64,000 bases of DNA. It comes from Turbatrix aceti (taxonomy: Eukaryota > Nematoda > Chromadorea > Rhabditida > Panagrolaimidae). The stretch spans positions 10,642,193 through 10,706,192 of the forward strand of contig OZ017768.1 of the NCBI GenBank assembly GCA_963969345.1, given 5' to 3'. The position numbers and the translations under genes are program-made. Shown here in pieces: positions 46,756-58,742 of this stretch. Below the pieces are notes generated by a model, which was not told the DNA's origin, searched no databases, and was given only the letters and a program-made list of their open reading frames with translations. Each line of letters opens with the position of its first letter. Positions within the stretch are counted from its first letter, which is position 1.

Positions 46756-49700
46756 ATGTCGGTGAGTCCGACAGAGGTGACGCCTGGGTCGTCTACTTCG
46801 TTGCTCAAAAACACGACGAAGATCTCCGAACTTGGATTGTTGTTTTTGTTCCTCAAAAAAGATTTGAAATGTACATATCGTCGGATACTGCCGTTTGTGG
46901 CGGAAATCCTAATGGTCATCCTGGTTACGTTTATTGTGATCAAAATCTGTGGCGTCTTCGAAGACAGGGCGGGAAAGCGTTCGACACTCAAATTTGAGGT
47001 AAACGATTGGCAAAGTTCTACGTGTAATTTTTCGGCATATTTAGGGTTTGTTTTAGTTTTCCTTTTTGTTTTTTAAAATTCTTTTTTAGACCTTTTGATC
47101 CCGACAAGTACCGTGAAGCTTTTGCCGCGTGTATTAAAGAAACTTATACTCAAACCAATCTCAGTTTTACAACGGTTGGCAACAACACGGCTTATAGTAC
47201 AATTTTAAAAAATTCGGGGCAAAACTTTTTTAACAATAATCCTTTTCAAACATCATCTAATATGGGAGTTGATGACGACATATTTTCGGCATACATTGCA
47301 AATCGTCTGTTTACGAGCTTTTTTTCACCTGTCAAATGGACGCTTACGAATTCCGTTCTGAATCCTGTGGTGTCTATAAATGTTGGTCTTCATATCATTC
47401 AGTTCCTCTTTATCCTTATTTTCCTTATTATTGCTGTCTTTGCAACTTCATGGGCTATGTCTGAAAAAGAAAACAACATTCATGCGTACATGATTGTCAT
47501 GGGTTTGCCGAGGCACAGGTACTACACGTCACACTTTGTCACCTGCACCATCAAGATATGGCTCTACAGTATTGTTGCGGGGATATTTATTATCAAGACT
47601 TCGGTAGGTTATTCTTAAGAAAGGTGAACATAGTTCCTTGGATAGGAAACAAATCGTAAACAAAAGCTGAATAAATTTTTCACATGTCAAGAACCAGAAA
47701 TATTGTAATTTAGGTGTTTGGCATCATTTCATAACTTTTTTAGTATATCGGTCTTCCGATGTTTTTCATCCTATTTCTCTACTCTCACTTTATCGTCTAC
47801 TCCTCGCTTTGCATCACCACACTCATGACCAGGGCAGCGTACGCCGTTCTGCTCACCTTTGCTTACCATGGCATACTCATCGCAACGCGTTTCGTAATCG
47901 ACTTTTCCATTTTCAATCCTGTTTCCACTGCGATTGTCATGATCTTCCATCCATTTCTGGCAATGCAGGTCGCGATGGAGAATTTGTTTCTTTATCTCGA
48001 ATACTGTAAGTGTCATCACAACTTTGTTCTTTATCTGATAACAAGTTTTTTTAGATGAACCAATTCGAGCTTTCTCAGAGTTTGGCTTCTACGTACCATT
48101 CGGGTTTGCAATTTCAGTCATGGTTTTCCATGTCGTGATTGCCGTGGTATTGACGTATTACCTGGATTACGTGGTTCCCATCGATGGTACAGCAAAAAAA
48201 CATCCATTGTTCTTCTTGGTGAGTGCGATACTTCAGACTGAAACAAAAACAATACAAATTTCAGTGCTTCAGTAAGAAAGAATCTATTGATGGGGGTTAC
48301 ACTAACAAAGCGTACAGCGCAGAAAAACACGAAACTTTGCCTCAAAAGATGACTCCTGGTATCGTTATCGAAGACGTAACCAAGAAATGGGATAATGGTG
48401 AGATTGCCGTTAATCATGCATCTTTTGTCGCGCTTAAGAACCAGGTGACCGGATTGCTCGGACACAATGGAGCGGGCAAAAGCACCCTTTTTGGCTGTCT
48501 TACCGGACTTGTTACTCCCACATCCGGGAGAATTGAGATTCACAAAGACGAAACTTCATCTAACAACGGTAACGATTCCATTGGATACTGTCCTCAATGG
48601 GATCCTCTGTTCCCCCTGTTGACAGTTGTAGAACACCTCAACTTTTACGGCACTATCAAAACTGGATCTTCAATTGATCCCGGTACGATCGCAGAAGTTA
48701 TTGAAGGTGTCGGGCTTCAAGGATCGGAACATGTTCGATCCAGAAATCTTTCCGGAGGACAAAAACGGAAACTCAGCGTTGGTATAGCAATCATTGGTGA
48801 ATCCGAAATTATCCTACTAGATGAACCCACGGCGGGCATGGATCCCATGGCTCGACACGACATGATTCAGATCATCAAGAAGATTCAACTCAACCGTACG
48901 ATTCTCATCACGACCCACTACATGGACGAAGCAGAAGCCGTTGCAAACAGAGTGGTCATCCTTGCCAAGGGAGAAGTAGTCTGCAGCGGAAGCATCGATT
49001 TCTTGAAAAAGCAGTATGCAACTGGATTCCTGCTTACTGTAGTCTTGGCCGATATCAAGCAAACCGCGGAACAAGCTCTGGAAAACGCGCATCGGATTGT
49101 GAACACAGTTAGAGGTTACTGTCCTTCTGCAGTCATCGAAGGTACTGTCGGCAACCAATTTGTGATCCTGCTGCCGCAAGAAAGCAAGCGACAGTTCCCT
49201 CAAATTTTCCAGTCTCTTGAAGAGCGTCAACAAGCTTTCAAAATCAGTTCATTCGGTGTGGGGGTCAACAGCCTCGAGCAAGTCTTTCTCAAGGTCAATG
49301 AACTTGCCGATCCGGGAACCGACAATGCCAATAGCTACAACATTGGGGAAATCATTCATCATCTTAACGAAAAGCGAGCTCCCATGTTAAATATTCCAAT
49401 GCAGATATCGGCAGTCTTTCTGCGGAGATTGCACTATGCTCGGCGGCATTACATCCTATTGTGCTTCCCGTACATCTTGTTGATCGCGCTCATCGTATAC
49501 GCATTGATCAAAAACCCGGTTTCAACCGAAAAAATTATAAACAATACAGATGTCAAAACATCGATTGATGTCAATTTGGCTCACGGCCCGCAGATGACTA
49601 TTGTTCTGGTTGATCCACCGAGTCAGTATACAGATCACCTGAATGGTGTCAAAGCTCAACTCGCGCATCCGAATGTCCAGTTTGTGCAAGTCGATCAGAA

Positions 49701-51667
49701 TAATGCGCTCAATACATCTGAGAAGTGGTATTCAAAGTTTCCAACTTTTGGATTCCAGCTTGGAATCAAAGATACCAATGGGCAACACATTTATCAATTG
49801 TTGTACCGAAATGCCTTTCCAACAGCCCCAATAATTGCGAGTCAGGCAATCACGCAGTACTACCTCCAAGGCAGCGGAGCGTCCATCAAAGGAGACTTTT
49901 ACGAAACTAAATTAAATGTTGGAACAACTCTGTACTTAATTACGGCTAGTTTATCTACCACTGTCATTACTTCAATTCTTTTTGCCGCCCCGATATTCCT
50001 TTATTCTTTTGAAGAAAACGGGACTCGTCATCTCTACCGTCTGGCAAAGCTGTCGACTTTTGTCTATTGGCAGTCGTCTTACATCGCCGAAACGTTGATT
50101 GCCATTTTACCGTGCGCTCTTTTGATTGTTGTAAACTTTCAACTTCAAATTTACAAATCCAGCGATATGGCGATCATTGTCTTTACTTTTGTGTTCTATG
50201 GTTTAGCTTATATCACACAAATGTTTTGCGCGGCTAAGATTTTCACATCACCTTCTATGGGCTTTGTGGCTTTGATAATCTACAACACCGTGATTAGTAG
50301 CATTGTTTTACTCCTTGGCCTGATACACCTTCCTGTTTTTGAAACTTTTATGGTGAGTTTTACTTCAGTGATGTTAAAGATTGTTGATACAACTCTTTTA
50401 GGAAGTTGCGTCATATCTATTTCCGCAAACTAGCCCAGAAGTGACATGGAAAAATGCTATAAAGTGCATGATTTCTGCTGTTATTTATTTCTTAGTATTG
50501 ATTTTGATCAGCTTTATTCAAGAATACGGTGGAAATGTCATGAGATTATTCAAGAAAACAGTAAGTTTTTATTCAGAGACCCAGATAAATATGTACAATA
50601 ATAAATATTTTCAGGATCCCATCCAGCAAAACCTCGATTCTGACGTTCAAGCAGAAGAAACCAGAGTTGACAACTGTGATAATCAGTTTGCCGTCTGCGC
50701 GAAGCATCTCCGAAAAACCTATTATTCTGTCTGTGGTCCGTCCAAAGTTGCAGTCAACAACCTGACATTCGGTGTTGAGCCCGGTGAATGTTTTGGACTA
50801 CTAGGTGCCAACGGAGCTGGAAAATCTACGACGTTTAACATGCTTACCGGCGGCAGTGTGCCGACCTCGGGCATGGCTCTCGTCGACGGTCGAAGCCTTT
50901 CGAGCTTTTTCAAGTCTCCGGAGTTTGGATTCTGTCCTCAGCACGGAGTTGTTCTTGATGATTTATCAGTCTCGGAAACCTTTGTCCTTTTCTGTCGAAT
51001 AAGCGGGCGCGTTAAAATTGCAGAATGCGTGAGATCTGTCACCGAGCTTCTGAAGCTAACTCACGTAAACGACAATCTTGTGAAAAAATGCTCCGGTGGC
51101 GAGAAAAGACGAATTGCCGTCGGTGTAGCTTTGCTTACTAATCCGAAGATCATCATGCTGGATGAGCCAACTGCCGGCATCGATCCTCGAACTCGACGTC
51201 GTGTCTGGGAACTGCTGATTGGGCTGCGTGACAATGGAACTTCCGAAATCCTCTCTTCTCACTCGATGGAAGAGTGTGAAACTCTCTGCACGCGAATTGC
51301 TTTCCTCTCCAAGGGCGTGCTTCGAGCCATCGGCACAAGTCAGCACCTGAAGCACACCTTCAGCGACACCTATGTCCTCAAAGTTACTGTATCCGACCTC
51401 ACCAAGGCTTTGGAAGTCAGCAATGAAATCGGACGATCTTTTCCGGGTGCTCAAATATTGGAAAATAGTGGACTGAACGCCTCTTTTTCGATTCCCAAAT
51501 CCAGACACCAAGTCGTTGAACCACTTTCAAAGCTCTACGCAAGGGTGATCTACTTTGTTGACGATCTAGACACTCGATCACCCGGCGCTATCAAAGACTA
51601 CTCGCTCATTGATGCTAGCCTTGAACAAGTTTTTATTGCTACTACGAGTCAAGATCAGGCATTATAA
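46756..51667 (+). CDS. ABC transporter, subfamily A (full transporter)
   Basis: Seven exons (46756-47021, 47090-47603, 47744-48005, 48055-48218, 48265-50352, 50402-50560, 50615-51667) give 1501 residues with layout TMD1-NBD1-TMD2-NBD2. TM1 is near residues 45-65; a short extracellular loop of about 70 residues is followed by several membrane segments (SINVGLHIIQFLFILIFLII onward). NBD1 has Walker A GHNGAGKST (about 468-476), signature LSGGQKRKLS, Walker B IILLDEPTAGMD and H-loop THYMDEAE. TMD2 starts YILLCFPYILLIALIVYALI with a roughly 120-residue loop. NBD2 has GANGAGKST (about 1215-1223), CSGGEKRRIAVG, IIMLDEPTAGID and SSHSMEECE. Both sites look catalytically complete. ABCA proteins move lipids across membranes; nematode relatives include CED-7 and the ABT proteins. 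Length and the small first loop are on the low side for the family. Exon 1 uses a GTGTAA donor, chosen to keep frame. Confidence 0.93.
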
Positions 51668-52123
51668 TGCTTTTTGATTGCTACGAGAGAAAAAAAACAA
51701 CAAAAGCCGGTTACATTTTAACAATTGGTACATCGTTTTTGCTTATTGCGTACAATAAAGCGGTTATTTATGGCATTATTATAGATATTTATAAACATGT
51801 GAATATTTTGTGTATGAACACATTTGACTCAAGTAATTGAAAGGTCATCACAGTGCGCACGCGGGTCGCACTGTCGTCCGACAACAACACTTACAAACCC
51901 TGATAAGCCATCAAAATAATTAAATTTTTATAAATTTATTTATATAGTATTTTTTTAAATACAGTAGCGGCAAACAAATCGACTAAAAGAATTATCTAAT
52001 TTCAACTGAAATACTGGGCTAAACACAAATAATTATATATGCAGATAATATTTGACAGTAGAATGAAGGTTTTCAAAATTACCAAAAAAAAGTGAATGCA
52101 TGAATGTCACGTGATTCGGTAAA
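51668..52123. terminator. 3' ends of ABC transporter and carbonic anhydrase genes
   Basis: Convergent genes. AATAAA on the plus strand at 51754-51759 lies 87 bases after the ABC stop codon. On the minus strand AATAAA (TTTATT at 51935-51940) lies about 185 bases past the carbonic anhydrase stop. No other gene fits in the gap. Confidence 0.5.
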
Positions 52124-53149
52124 TCACATTAAAATGGTTACCAAAATCGAAAAACAAAACATTGTTTCAAATCCTAATATAATCTTTTTAGAATTAGACA
52201 ATGCCAAGAATTCTTCAATATCGCTGGGACGAAACAGAATTTTCCGTCCGTACGGCTTTTGCACAGGCCGATTGTTGTGATTCATAGGTATGCCATCGTG
52301 GCCCGCCATTTGCCGGAGTGATGTCAGTTGTTGTCGTGTGATGCTTATCGGATCAGCCATAACAGTCCAGAGCACGGATTCTGCGCAATTAGGTGTCGTT
52401 AAAGAGCCCATGTAACGGTAAAAAGATAGTCTGTCTTTGGGCAACAAAGCATTCGGCACGTAATCCGATAGCGTCACGCTTTCCTCCACGTTTCGAACTT
52501 TAGCAAAATTTTTTTCCAGCGCAGCGTAGGGTTCATCATCGTTGCCTTCCGTGACAAAAATTGCAACAACAGCAATGCCGTCATCCAGTTTTGTGGCTTC
52601 CTCAAGAGTTAGGTTATCCTTCAGGTGAACCAGGTGAACCTCAGCGGGGTAGTGGAGTAAGCCTAGAGTATGCTCGCTTCCATCGCTGTCCACCTGCGAC
52701 CAGTGCATGTGAAGCTGGACTAGACGATACCGAGAAGGAAGGTCTCCGCCGTAGATGTACGGCTGTTCGTCTTTCCAGTTTTGAAAGCCATCTACTATGA
52801 CTGAAAATTTTTTTTAATGTTTCATGCTCGACTTGACCAAAATACACATTTTTTACACGCGCGTGAAAAACTCACTCGTATGGCCGTTGTTAGCGAACGT
52901 AACATCACCGGGATTGTTGTAATTAACAAAAAATATTCGACCCATATTTCTGATCAACACATTGCTCGGGCTGACGTCCAGTGGCGACTGTCGATGTGAC
53001 GTGTTTGTCGTGCACGAAGGCGTCCATGTATCCGGACCATTGTCTTCACCGTACCCCCATACCTTGGGTTGTTCTGTATAGGTTATGACTTGTGATTGGG
53101 TTATGGTAGCGAGAATGAAAGGTAATAATATTTCAATATGGGTGCTCAT
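52124..53149 (-). CDS. Secreted alpha-carbonic anhydrase
   Basis: Two exons on the minus strand (53149-52876 and 52800-52124, phase-1 intron) give 316 residues. It interconverts carbon dioxide and bicarbonate. Residues 1-20 form a signal peptide. The family N-terminal motif appears as SHRQSPLDVSPSN. The three zinc histidines are in LHMHW (His122, His124) and EVHLVH (His147). NNGHT gives the proton-shuttle histidine (His90), GSEHT holds the gatekeeping glutamate, and GSLTTPNCAESVLWTV holds the active-site threonine. All residues needed for catalysis are present. The C-terminus ends in a hydrophobic run (TMFCFSILVTILM) after a short polar linker, which suggests a GPI-anchor signal or membrane tail, so the enzyme probably acts at the cell surface. 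It lies tail-to-tail with the ABC transporter. Confidence 0.93.
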
Positions 53150-54151
53150 TGCCGGACAAACTTTCTAAAAATCAAAAAAAAAGATAAAAAGCGTTTCACA
53201 AAGATCAAGTTCCGGATATCGTTTTATAAAAAAATTAATAACGGGCTCTGGGACCCTAACACGGAACGTCTCATATCCGAAACAAAAATCTTATACCTAG
53301 GCTCACTAATGCAAGATTTTTAGAACTTCTGGAGGATGCCAGAACCTGTTTTTTTACGAAATATCAAATTTAAATTTTAAATATTTTTTTAAAAAAGGTT
53401 TATTACTATTACAACTAATTATATCTCAGTTCACGTGTTATGCGTGCTTCATAAAAAATTCAGAAACCATATTTGATGAATTCCGGATAAAAAACAAGCT
53501 TGAAACAAGCTTTTTTGGTTTAATGCACGCAAAGTACACTGCGCTACACCGTAATAGAGTCTACACTGTCGTGTATATGAAGCCTTCCACCTAAGGAACA
53601 CCTGGATATTAACCTAAACAAACTGTATTTGTATAAGCTTGGAACAAAAGCATAAACAAGTATTTCGACATTCTCCGACCTCATATCACAATGAAGCTTC
53701 TGTGTCGCCATCTGTCCTGTAAAACGTTTTTTAAAAGTGTGGAAAAAATCATTCATTATTTTTTCCAACTTTTTATCGGATTAGCTTCTTATAATTCCAT
53801 AAACAGAAATTAGTACGTCTACGAGGCATAAGCATTTTTTATTTACCAGCCATAACCCCGTCTAAAATGGATGACACTTTGAGGACAGGATATAGCTGTG
53901 TATTTATTTTGCTAATCCATAAATTAAGATTTAGAAGAAAGAAGCATGAATCGAGCATGTTTAACAGTTTGCAAACTCTCGGCTTAGTTAGGCTACTGGC
54001 AAACATTTTTCTTTCTGCAGTTATTTTGGACTTACTAAGATACCTAACCACAAAATATTTTAATTTTGGCACTTTAAACCTTTAAAAAATATTTCTTGAT
54101 TTTCCACGTTGTTCAAGTTTTGTATTTTCATACAGACTCTGTTAATAACTT
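53150..54151. other. Intergenic upstream of the carbonic anhydrase gene
   Basis: The carbonic anhydrase promoter should be in the left part. Open frames at 53544-53768 and 53839-54085 on both strands have no domain or splice support. Confidence 0.45.
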
Positions 54152-55029
54152 GCAACATTAGGTATAAGGACCGTTCACCATAAGGCCTTTCACCATAAGG
54201 CTTTTCACCATAGGAACTTTCCCCATATGGGCCTTTCGCCATATGGAATACTCCCCATAGGAACGCTCACCATTTCGGGCATTTCCCCATACGGGCGGTT
54301 TCCCATATACGCGTTACCCCATAGGGCGATTCACCATATCACCAAGTAATTTTTGTGGGGGAAATTGAAGGTTTTGTGGCATATATCAAAATTGTAAATT
54401 TATGAAAAAAAAGTACGAATTCCGGGTTTTCGTGCGCGCCGAAGTTGACTGTGACGTTGCCAGGAGTCACAAAATGCGGTATCACAAAATGTTATCATTT
54501 TTGAGTGATAAAACATATTTTTTCATTTGCATTCCCCATATCACTGGACCTTTTGTAATAAGTGTCTCAGATTTTTTATAGTAATTTCTATTTGATTGAA
54601 TATTTTATACATTTTTTCAAATTATTTTATTTTTGAATTAAACATACTAGCATAAATTAAAAATAAAATTTGATAAAGCAACACGTTATGACTCAAAAAT
54701 GATAACATTTTGTGACTCCTGGCAACGTCACAGTCAACTTCGGCGCGCACGAAAACCCGGAATTCGTACTTTTTTTCAAAAATTTACAATTTTGATATAT
54801 GCCACTAAACCTTCAATTTCCCCCACAAAAATTACTTGGTGATATGGTGAATCGCCCTATGGGGTAACGCGTATATGGGAAACCGCCCGTATGGGGAAAT
54901 GCCCGAAATGGTGAGCGTTCCTATGGGGAGTATTCCATATGGCGAAAGGCCCATATGGGGAACGTTCCTATGGTGAAAAGCCTTATGGTGAAAGGCCTTA
55001 TGGTGAACGGTCCTACAATCGCAACATTA
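54152..55029. mobile_element. Palindromic Mutator-like MITE with 9-bp target duplication
   Basis: The element spans 54161-55020 and is flanked by GCAACATTA at 54152-54160 and 55021-55029. A 9-bp duplication is the hallmark of the Mutator (MULE) superfamily. Its arms, each about 280-400 bases, are inverted copies. The outer 180 bases of each arm consist of about a dozen irregular units of the form CCATAAGGCCTTTCA, CCATATGG and CCCCATAGG. Further in, AGTAATTTTTGTGGGGGAAA and GAATTCCGGGTTTTCGTGCG recur inverted. The centre near 54590 is AT-rich. There is no transposase frame; the two arms appear nearly identical, so the insertion is fairly young. Confidence 0.85.
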
Positions 55030-55274
55030 CTATGTGACACCATAGTGCCGTAATCATACCTGGTAAAGCACAGTATACCTTATTTTTGCACACTTATGTT
55101 ACCACGTAGGTAAATGGTGTAAAGATAATCTGGTTTAATGGCACCTTTAATCCCGATAATTACTGGTATGTATTATAGATAGAAACAACATTGTTTCTAA
55201 TATTCAGAGGGTTGCAAAATCTTATCGCTAAAAAATCCTTAAAAATGTTCTTCCAGACTTCAAAAAAATAAACA

Positions 55275-55839
55275 ATAGTGTCGGAGCGCCGACCGGCTAC
55301 TGGACAGGAGAAGATGATGTCGCGGTGCTCACACGCTGCCGGACGGATGAATGCTTCACCGTTCGACTCTAAGGTCTTATCGGGAGCGATGGGCGGCATC
55401 AATGAACGGTGGCTCACGGGCTCTTCCGTTAAGAGAGCCTTGAAGCGGGTAGCTCAAAGGCCTTACCGTCGACGAGGGATGATTGAATTGCTTCGCTTAA
55501 CCCTCGTCGAAGCAATTCAGTAGGCCGAAGCGATGGAGCTGTTGAGAGTTGACCACACAAGTTTATTCGATGGTAACAATAACAACAACTGACTTGAAAA
55601 CTCAAACTCAATCTCAAACTCGAACAGCACGGTCAGTCGAAGACTACCCTTTATAAAGACACAATCAGGGGAAGGAGACAGACCAATCCAGAAAGGGAAA
55701 GAACCATCCGTGTATTCAAATTTGGAGACGAGATAAGGCAGCTTTCCCACTCGATAGGACGCCTAACGAGCTCGGAGAGGGTGTGAACGGTCGAGCGAGA
55801 GGGGCGACAGAGCTCGCGTTCGGTAGGATGCGACAATAG
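55275..55839 (-). mobile_element. Solo LTR with 4-bp target duplication
   Basis: The 557-bp unit 55279-55835 begins TGTCGGAGCG and ends GGATGCGACA, the TG...CA form of an LTR, and is flanked by ATAG at 55275-55278 and 55836-55839. On the minus strand a TATA box (CTTTATAAAGGG) and, about 90 bases later, AATAAA give the U3-R-U5 order, so the LTR reads leftwards. No internal retroelement sequence adjoins either side, which indicates loss by LTR-LTR recombination. It is unlike the LTRs at 37 kb and 62 kb. Confidence 0.8.
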
Positions 55840-57453
55840 AGAAAGAGGGGCTAAAAGTCACTGCACCGGTTTGAAATTGAAAAAAAATGTTTTTATTTTT
55901 AAAAACAGCACGTTACCATTATTTTGTAATATAACGGTTTTTTCATATAACGTTGTATTACAAAATAATGACGTAAGAGCGTAAAACACAGACCTTAATT
56001 TTTTGATATAACACGATCTTACAAAACTGGTCATGGTTTGTCTACAAAAAAAGTCAGGCAAATATGCGTAGGAGCGCGTAGCTTCTTCCCTGAAAGGAAG
56101 AAAAAGGACCGCTGCCTGCGTAGCCTTCGCAGTCCGGTAAATTTTTGCTATAGCCCAAACAATGAACATATTGAAAACTCGTATATAGTCAAATGCATAC
56201 AATTTATTACGTTGTACTGTAAGAAAAAAAATTTACGATTTGTACCTCTGTCAGTCAACGAGGTAAAATACATAAAAAATAATTAGCTGATGCATTATGA
56301 ACCTCATAAATTTCCAAAAAAATAAGTTCAATTGTTTCACGCCGAAGTTATTTTTTATTTCAACCCAAATTTGCTGCAGGCAGATGTTTACCGCACCTAG
56401 AATTTTTTGTTGATCCAAAACCTTTCAATTTCAAAATGTTGAGTGTCTATAAAGAACACAATGAGTCACAAAAACCCCCGCAACAAACACGAAAGGTTCA
56501 AAAAATGCGCACATAAATTGGGGAATACCGTCATTTTGTGAAATTGGAACAAGATTGTAAAACAAGTTAAAAATTATGTTCTATTTACGTATTTTACGTG
56601 CAACGTTTGGTTGTCCCTTTTACTTATCAGACAGAAGTTTTGTGGTGGTAAATAAAATTTCACTATTTAATTCCAGTTTTCTTTGATTTCAGTAGCAGAA
56701 CAAAGATTTTACAGCGATACATACAAAGCAGACGAAGAATCAAAGTATAGTATTCTTTGTAAGCAGCAACAATTACCTTCACCGAGCTTTGTAACGACAC
56801 AGTAATGGGGTACCATACATGAATACATGTATCTATAATTGCTTTGATAACACAATGACAGCAGAGTACTGCCAAGTGTGATGCATTTGCCATTCGTCAG
56901 ATACCCTTTTAAAGAACTCGGCAAGGTCGTTAATGACAGATTTTTTTTTCTTCCGACCAACTTGTGTTAAGAATCCTAACGGCTCCGCCCATTTGATACC
57001 TGCCGGATTCAACTTTGACTTTTTTTTAATCTTATATACTATTTAGCGAATTCGAACATGTTTTTTTCAAAATTTTTATACAATTTTAATAATTTGTTTT
57101 TGAATGGTTGGATACTGTTTTTTCTTGCAAAAATCAACAAAAAATTATTAGCCGATGACGACACTTCCGAGCAAAGTTCACCTTCACCGACAACTTTTTT
57201 TGTAAACACAGAAGTTTTTTTGAACATGTGAAAAACTTTTGAGAATGCTGCAACGCATCGTTTTGTTTGTTAATAACCGTTTATAACTCTTGCTGCTACA
57301 ATTTTGGTCAGACAACTTTGGAATTATTCAAAGGCTCACAAAAGACACCAAACTTCACGCAGTGCTGAAAAAAAAAACTTGATGTGAACTCCCCGAACAA
57401 TCAGAGAACGCAGTGGGTGAACACAAAATGAGTCATTTGCAGACGACAAAGTA
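55840..57453. other. Intergenic, no gene seen
   Basis: AT-rich DNA. Minus-strand frames at 55858-56202 and 56663-56960 have no domain, start context or splice support. A short inverted repeat around TTTTGTAATATAACG and CGTTGTATTACAAAA lies at 55923-55967. Confidence 0.45.
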
Positions 57454-58742
57454 CTCACAAAAAACAGTGTATAGAATTTAATACACTGACGTATTAATAA
57501 TGAAAAAAAAATGTATACATTGAGTGCTCAATACAGCGATGTATAGTTCAGCCGAACTATACATTTTTTCGTATCACAAATAATACCTTGCTTGTATTAA
57601 AAAATGAACGAAAATGAATAGCATTCGGCTTGGCAAAGCGCGTCGAATGCGTTTTGCTTGCAGCTGCTTTTTAGGCCACCGTCCCCTCGTTGTTGTTCCA
57701 CGGTATTCGTTTTAGACATAATTTATTTCAGTTATTAACACAATCATATAAAAACAAGAAAATATAAAACAACCCGAAGCAAAAAAAAATGAGGACAACG
57801 CGTCTTCTTCTTGAATATCGCGTCGGTTGCGACAGCTTGTCTTTTCTTGGAAGATCGCCGGGAACCTGACCTCGACTTCGAAGTTAATTTGTTTTTCAAT
57901 CACATTGAGGCTTGAAGTTGTTTGATTGCAGCCGCTTTACCTAAAAATGTGAACATAATTTTGGTCTTTGAGTTTTTTCTGAAACTTACAGACAGTGTGA
58001 AGCGAAGCACATATGCGTTGTTGAAGCGCAATTTTATGTTACCTGCTGCATGCTGAAAACAACATTTAAGCTCAAAAATTATCTCTATTTAAAAATTTGA
58101 TGCCAAATGAATTTCAACCCCCTTTATTACCATTTTCTGCGATTGTGAGGCCAATCAAGGCACCCCAGCTATCGACATCATTGCAACTCTATCTAACAAT
58201 TCGCAAAAACTTAGATCACAATCGCACAAAAAGGTAAAAAGTGGGTGAAACTTGTTTGGCTTTATAAAAAGGGCATGAAAACAAACAGAAAATTTTGTAA
58301 ATGTTAAAAACATACCAAAGTCGACAGCAGGTTAGCTCCATAGGTTGCATTCGTTTTGGGAAAGTTGCCGAAGTAGTTTGAAATAGAAACGCGAAAAGTC
58401 ACGCAAAAAGAAACAACAATTATGTAGAGAATGCGTGTGTCAAAAAAAACAACAGACAAAAAAACGACGCTATCCAAATTTCTATTTGGCGAGCAATTGC
58501 AGCGAGTCGATCGTAGCATTCGCTTTGAGACTCCGCTAAACAAGAAAATTACCCGAGCTCGGGTGTGTGAAATATAGAAATGTATTGAAATATATACATT
58601 TTCGTGTTTGAATAAAAATACATTTTTTTGTATTGATAAAAATACGTTTTTTTTGTTTTCATACGTCTAATGTATTAGTTTCGATACAGAAATGTATTCA
58701 GCACACTTATACATCAATGTATTATTTTTATTTTTTTGTGAG
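57454..58742 (-). mobile_element. TIR element with exon-like interior, copy 2
   Basis: The ends are CTCACAAAAAACAGTGTAT and, inverted, CTCACAAAAAAATAAAAAT, flanked by TA on both sides. The subterminal zones again contain many ATACA/TGTAT words. The interior matches copy 1 at 22997-25132 in order and orientation, but with many substitutions: GCTTGGCAAAGCGCGTCGAATGCG, TTTTTAGGCCACCGTCCC, GCAGCCGCTTTACCTAAAAA, TGCGATTGTGAGGCC. The minus strand shows acceptor-like TTTTTAGG before GTAAAGC and GTAAG-like donors at matching places. The first minus-strand frame (58304-58543) has a membrane-like segment at the same position as copy 1 (23750-23944), but frames are not otherwise conserved. Confidence 0.6.

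Noticed and set aside
48118..49233. Long minus-strand frames across the ABC transporter
   Set aside because: Shadows of the NBD1 coding exon.
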